Of a stretch of 64,000 nt of DNA, positions 60,541 through 64,000 are shown one piece after another (position 1 is the stretch's first letter; every line of letters starts with the position of its first letter). A program made the position numbers and the translations under genes. A model generated the notes under the pieces. It saw only the letters and a list, made by a program, of their open reading frames with translations, did not search any database and was not told where the DNA came from. Location: positions 186,001-250,000 of the forward strand of contig NZ_JAMOZL010000007.1 of the NCBI RefSeq assembly GCF_023667495.1, read 5' to 3'. Origin of the DNA: Dyadobacter sp. MSC1_007. Its GTDB lineage: Bacteria; Bacteroidota; Bacteroidia; Cytophagales; Spirosomataceae.

Positions 60541-61779
60541 ATGACGGCTATGCACATTCTACTGATTCATCAATATTTTCTGGAAGATCACCAGGGCGGC
60601 GGCTCACGATGGAATGAAATGAGCCGCATTTGGGTAAATGAAGGGCATCAGGTGACCGTGGTCACGGGAAGTATTCACTATATGCAAGGTAGGCCTAGTG
60701 AGGGACGAAAAATTCGTTTTAGTTGTAAAACTAATATGAACGGCGTCAGGGTGATCCGCTGCCCGGTTTCAGAGACGTACCATTCCGGCTTTGCTGGAAG
60801 ATTGCTAGGGTACTTTTCCTTTTCATTTACTTCGCTTTACGGGGCCTTGGTTTATGGTAGGGGAAGATATGATTGCATTCTGGCAACATCACCACCACTG
60901 CACGTCGGCATTGCAGGTCTGATGCTTTCCTGGTTGAAAAGAATTCCTTTTGTATTCGAAGTAAGGGACTTATGGCCTGAATCGGCCGTTGATTTGGGTG
61001 TTTTAAAAAACCCGTATCTGGTAGGGCTGGCCTATTGGTTTGAAAAACAACTTTACAGAAACGCAAGACTCATATGTGTCCTGACGCCCACATTCCGGGA
61101 CAATTTGGTAAATAAAAAGGCAGTTAAGAAAGAGAAAATCATTCTCATACCCAATGCGGCTGATTTTCATTTGCGCGGACGAGCTGGTGCGCGAACCAGG
61201 CGGGAAATGCGGGCACGCCTGGATTTAAAGGACAAGTTTGTGATCATTTATGTAGGAGCGCATGGCGCTGCGAACCATTTGTCGCAAATTCTGGAAGCGG
61301 CGGAATTGCTACGGGATACTAATGCACATTTTCTTTTGATTGGTGATGGAAGAGAAAAGAAGACACTTATCGAAACAGCAGCGGCGCGCGGCTTGCGGAA
61401 TGTTCAATTTATGGAACCTGTTTCCAAAACGGAGGTGTTTAAATATATCAAAGCTTCGGAGGTAGGAATATCCGTTTTGAAAAAGGCTGATATTTTCAAG
61501 ACGGTTTACAGCAACAAGACCTTCGATTATTTTGTCTGTGGAAAACCGGTGCTGATGGCCATTGACGGAATTTCACGTGAATTGATTGAAAAGGCAGAAG
61601 CCGGGTTGTTTGTAAGGCCGGAAGATCCTGTGGATTTTGCACAGAAAGTTAGATTTTACATGGATAATCCAAATGTTCTGCGCGAATATGGCGAGAATGG
61701 ATACCGGTTCGCAAAGGCACATTTTGACAGGGATGACCTTGCAAAACAATATCTTCAGCGCCTTTTAGACATATTATGA
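60541..61779 (+). CDS. Glycosyltransferase family 4 (WbuB-like)
   Basis: A 412-residue GT-B enzyme. The N-terminal domain begins MHILLIHQYFLEDHQGGGSR and has FVFEVRDLWPESAVDLGVL, and the C-terminal domain carries FVIIYVGAHGAANHLSQILE and the sugar-nucleotide site in YSNKTFDYFVCGKPVLMAID. These are the hallmarks of WbuB-type transferases acting on GlcNAc or fucosamine intermediates of surface polysaccharides. It completes a three-gene run with the bi-domain oxidoreductase and the heparinase-like protein; the gap to the previous gene is 42 bases. Confidence 0.85.
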   Translation: MTAMHILLIHQYFLEDHQGGGSRWNEMSRIWVNEGHQVTVVTGSIHYMQGRPSEGRKIRFSCKTNMNGVRVIRCPVSETYHSGFAGRLLGYFSFSFTSLYGALVYGRGRYDCILATSPPLHVGIAGLMLSWLKRIPFVFEVRDLWPESAVDLGVLKNPYLVGLAYWFEKQLYRNARLICVLTPTFRDNLVNKKAVKKEKIILIPNAADFHLRGRAGARTRREMRARLDLKDKFVIIYVGAHGAANHLSQILEAAELLRDTNAHFLLIGDGREKKTLIETAAARGLRNVQFMEPVSKTEVFKYIKASEVGISVLKKADIFKTVYSNKTFDYFVCGKPVLMAIDGISRELIEKAEAGLFVRPEDPVDFAQKVRFYMDNPNVLREYGENGYRFAKAHFDRDDLAKQYLQRLLDIL

Positions 61780-61837
61780 CCAAGTTTTTACTCTATATTT
61801 GTCATAGGGTAAGCCGTGTTTAAAACGAATTACGATT

Positions 61838-63040
61838 TTGTCAGAGTACTTTAAAAATATATCGGATGGCATCAGCACGACCTTAACAGGCATGCGGCTG
61901 ACACTGCGCCACCTGCTGAATGCGCGGAAAAAGCGCAAACCGGGTGACATCCGTTCGGCTAACTTTTACGACCAGCAGGACGGCATCGTGACCATCCAAT
62001 ATCCGCTGGAAACCATTCCCATTCCGGACAATGGACGATACCGGCTGCACAATGAAATGGATGATTGCATTGTGTGCGATAAGTGTGCAAAAGTATGTCC
62101 TGTTGATTGCATTGAAATAGAGCCTATCAAGGCTGTGGAGGAAGTTGGACGCGCCTCGGACGGTTCACCGATCCGGTTGTATGCGGCCAAATTCGATATA
62201 GATATGGCCAAATGCTGCTACTGCGGCCTTTGTACGACGGTATGTCCCACGGAATGTCTGACAATGACCAAGACTTTCGATTATAGCGAAGTGGATGTCA
62301 GGGATATGGTTTACAATTACGGAAACCTTACACCAGCGCAGGCAGAGGAGAAAAAGCAGTTGCTCGAACAATTCCAGAAAGAGAAGGAAGCGCTTAAAGC
62401 GGCTGCAAAACCGGCCGTCACCCAGGAAGCTCCCGCACAAGCGCCAACCCGACCTACTTTCAAGCCAACAATCAAACCAAAGCAAACTGAAATAGAGGTT
62501 AAGACAGAGGCGCCGGTTGAAGAAACCAGAGCCGAAGCTACAAAACCAGCTGCCAAACCTGCATTTAGGCCTACATTAAAGCCAAAAGCAGTTTCTGATG
62601 AGAATGGGGAAAAACCGGCGGCTGAGACGCCGGCAGAACCGATACCAGCTGCGAAACCTGCATTCAGGCCTACATTAAAGCCAAAAGTAGTTGCTGATGA
62701 GGATGTGGAAAAGCCGGTTGCTGAAACGCCAACGGAATCTGCACCTCCGGAGCCCGCGCCAGTTGCTAAACCTGCATTTAGGCCGACGATGAAGCCGAAG
62801 GTTGTTCCTGATGAAAATGTAGAAAAGCCGGTTGCTGAAACACCTACGGAATCTGCACCTTCGGAGCCCGCGCCAGTTGCTAAACCTGCATTCCGGCCGA
62901 CAATGAAACCGAAGGTTGTTCCCGCAGAAAACGCGAAAAAACCAGAAGCCGAAACACCGATAGACTCGGCACCAACGGAGTCGAAGCCCGAAGCCAAACC
63001 CGCATTCCGGCCAACAATGAAACCTAAGCCAAAAGAATAG
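61838..63040 (+). CDS. nuoI: NADH-quinone oxidoreductase subunit I with repetitive C-terminal tail
   Basis: The subunit of complex I that carries two [4Fe-4S] clusters linking the hydrophilic arm to the quinone site. The two ferredoxin motifs are CIVCDKCAKVCPVDCIEI (about 78-94) and CCYCGLCTTVCPTECLTM (about 127-143). Normal NuoI is 160-180 residues; here the protein is 400 residues because of a Pro/Lys-rich tail (about 190-400) with five copies of KPAFRPTxKPK (residues 240, 273, 311, 349, 387), spaced 33-38 residues apart. A TTG at 61838 is the likely start, as no ATG lies near. Next come nuoJ and nuoK, in the usual order. Confidence 0.9.
   Translation: MSEYFKNISDGISTTLTGMRLTLRHLLNARKKRKPGDIRSANFYDQQDGIVTIQYPLETIPIPDNGRYRLHNEMDDCIVCDKCAKVCPVDCIEIEPIKAVEEVGRASDGSPIRLYAAKFDIDMAKCCYCGLCTTVCPTECLTMTKTFDYSEVDVRDMVYNYGNLTPAQAEEKKQLLEQFQKEKEALKAAAKPAVTQEAPAQAPTRPTFKPTIKPKQTEIEVKTEAPVEETRAEATKPAAKPAFRPTLKPKAVSDENGEKPAAETPAEPIPAAKPAFRPTLKPKVVADEDVEKPVAETPTESAPPEPAPVAKPAFRPTMKPKVVPDENVEKPVAETPTESAPSEPAPVAKPAFRPTMKPKVVPAENAKKPEAETPIDSAPTESKPEAKPAFRPTMKPKPKE
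62530..63030 (+). repeat. In-frame tandem repeat in nuoI tail
   Basis: The coding sequence repeats about every 114 bases (units with AAACCTGCATT, then AGGCC or CGGCC and GAAGCC-type ends), giving the KPAFRPTxKPK units. Being in frame, it can expand or shrink without losing the gene. Confidence 0.7.
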
Positions 63041-63060
63041 CGGTCGATACACCACCTGAT

Positions 63061-63582
63061 ATGGAAGCAATCGTTTTTTACATATTTTCGGCGTTGACGC
63101 TTGTTGCCGCTCTCGTCATTCTTTTTTCAAAGAACCTTATTTATGCTGCGTTTTCATTGTTTGTTGCGTTTTTAGGCGTGGCTGCATTGTATGTCCTTGC
63201 CGGAGCTGATTTTTTGGGCGTTTCCCAGATCATGATCTATGTCGGGGGCATTCTCGTCCTGCTGATATTTGGTATTATGTTGACACAGAAAGGCGAAAAA
63301 AGTGACGATTCAAGCAGGCATAATCGTGTGGAGGTGTTGATGAGCCGGGGAATCTGGGGAACTTTGATAGGGGCAGGGCTATTTGTCTTCCTGGTTAAAA
63401 TTATCCTGTCTTCTGATTTCAAACTGGCCGGAGAGGTCAATAGCAGCAAATCCACTATCAAAACTATTGGGGTTGAATTGATGACAAGTCACTTGTTACC
63501 TTTCGAAATTGCTGCAATTTTACTGCTGGTAGCGCTCGTGGGTGCTGCATATCTCGCATTGAACCGTAATCCAGCGTCATGA
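63061..63582 (+). CDS. nuoJ: NADH-quinone oxidoreductase subunit J
   Basis: A 173-residue membrane subunit of complex I with five hydrophobic helices. Conserved stretches are FYIFSALTLVAALVILFSKN and AALYVLAGADFLGVSQIMIY with the Gly-rich VGGILVLLIFGIML. The overlap with nuoK is four bases (ATGA). It lies 20 bases after nuoI. All features are normal for the family. Confidence 0.93.
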   Translation: MEAIVFYIFSALTLVAALVILFSKNLIYAAFSLFVAFLGVAALYVLAGADFLGVSQIMIYVGGILVLLIFGIMLTQKGEKSDDSSRHNRVEVLMSRGIWGTLIGAGLFVFLVKIILSSDFKLAGEVNSSKSTIKTIGVELMTSHLLPFEIAAILLLVALVGAAYLALNRNPAS

Positions 63583-63890
63583 CCTCCATTCCAATACAAT
63601 ATTACCTGATCGTAGCAGCTGCATTGTTTTGCATTGGGCTGGCGGTGGCCATCACCAAACGCCACTTTATCGGCATGCTCCTCGGCATCGAACTGATGCT
63701 GAATGCTGTTAATATCAATCTCGTGGCTTTCAGTCGGCATGACCCGGAGAAGCTTAGCGGTCAGCTTTTTGCTTTGTTTGTGATTGTAGTGGCGGCCGCC
63801 GAAGTGACAGTAGCGCTGGCGATCGTGCTTCGGGTGTACAGCCGTTTTAAAACCGTTGACCCGGATAAGGTAAGTGAGTTGAAGAAGTAG
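63579..63890 (+). CDS. nuoK: NADH-quinone oxidoreductase subunit K
   Basis: A 103-residue membrane subunit of complex I with three helices. The family signature is FIGMLLGIELMLNAVNINLV, carrying the conserved membrane Glu, and the C-terminal helix includes FVIVVAAAEVTVALAIVLRV with the second Glu. Both glutamates matter for proton pumping. The protein is complete and the usual neighbour nuoJ overlaps it by four bases. Confidence 0.95.
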   Translation: MTSIPIQYYLIVAAALFCIGLAVAITKRHFIGMLLGIELMLNAVNINLVAFSRHDPEKLSGQLFALFVIVVAAAEVTVALAIVLRVYSRFKTVDPDKVSELKK

Positions 63891-63944
63891 AAGGAAGTCC
63901 GGGAGGTTTGATATAACTTCGCTAAAAATGATCTTCTTTCTTCG

Positions 63945-64000
63945 ATGAACTGGATTTTCCTAATTTTTGCTTTTCTGATCGGCATCAGCAATGCCGTCCA
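63945..64000 (+). CDS. Start of a membrane protein (cut by window end)
   Basis: An ATG followed by NWIFLIFAFLIGISNAV, a hydrophobic helix, 54 bases after nuoK. The next complex I gene would be nuoL, but the visible residues do not clearly match a NuoL start and rather resemble a DMT/YdcZ-type transporter. Only 18 codons are visible, so no assignment is made. Confidence 0.4.
   Translation, partial: MNWIFLIFAFLIGISNAV

Noticed and set aside
62317-62997. 226-residue open frame antisense to nuoI
   Set aside because: It is a Gly/Ser/Ala-rich shadow of the repetitive nuoI tail on the other strand.
63945-64000. nuoL start
   Set aside because: The first 18 residues do not match a NuoL N-terminus convincingly; the call is left open.

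Overview
The window is a chromosomal segment of a Bacteroidota bacterium, most likely order Cytophagales (a Dyadobacter/Spirosomaceae-like organism is my best guess, by inference only). The reasons are type IX secretion and gliding genes (GldH, a PorT-like protein, two proteins with gliding-motility C-terminal domains, one protein with a Por-type sorting tail), TAnnTTTG-type promoter boxes upstream of several genes and both tRNAs, a ubiE-porT pair, and the small Bacteroidota protein usually mislabelled 'ABC transporter ATPase'.

Layout. Bases 1-29800 are ordinary core genome: an AraC regulator cut by the window edge, DoxX, an MFS/alpha-beta hydrolase pair with a VapBC-like toxin-antitoxin module, prfB with an intact programmed +1 frameshift, lpdA, a nucleotidyltransferase-fold protein, a ChbG-type deacetylase, heptose-7-phosphate kinase, ribBA, two tandem CHU_C-type secreted proteins, ybaB, a GT2 glycosyltransferase, a cold-shock protein, lysS, an AsmA-like protein, an OmpR-type response regulator, an AI-2E-family transporter, gldH, and a two-gene Fe-S oxidoreductase operon behind a perfect TetR-type palindrome.

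Bases 29852-45592 are an integrative mobilisable element of about 15.7 kb in the 3' end of tRNA-Phe(GAA). It is bounded by a perfect 24-bp direct repeat and supplies its own terminator to the rebuilt tRNA gene. From left to right the backbone has a small HTH (excisionase-like) protein, a RecA-like ATPase, a striking array of about 25 nine-bp GTTCCA units, a Toprim primase-like protein, a small basic protein, a ParA-like ATPase, a membrane protein, a phased 10-bp repeat plus a long inverted repeat (candidate oriT), MobC, the MobA relaxase and, at the far right, the tyrosine integrase. No type IV secretion genes are present, so it must use a helper for transfer.

The cargo lies between the relaxase and the integrase and looks AT-richer than the backbone. 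It holds a WYL-domain protein divergent from an Abi/UG-type reverse transcriptase with about 460 bp of mostly noncoding DNA between them, then a tight three-gene operon of a PD-(D/E)XK-like nuclease and two mutually paralogous small proteins that I do not recognise, then a RhuM-Fic/Doc fusion, a small lipoprotein and an unknown protein translationally coupled to the integrase. The RT/WYL unit and the nuclease operon are the best candidates for undescribed anti-phage systems.

Bases 45593-64000 return to core genome: a self-inhibited Fic protein with unusual repeats on both sides, secreted and outer-membrane proteins, ubiE-porT, tRNA-Val with a decayed tRNA-like copy behind it, an oxidoreductase/heparinase-like/glycosyltransferase polysaccharide cluster, and nuoI-J-K, where NuoI carries an unusual repetitive Pro/Lys-rich tail. 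No rRNA, CRISPR array or insertion sequence was seen.
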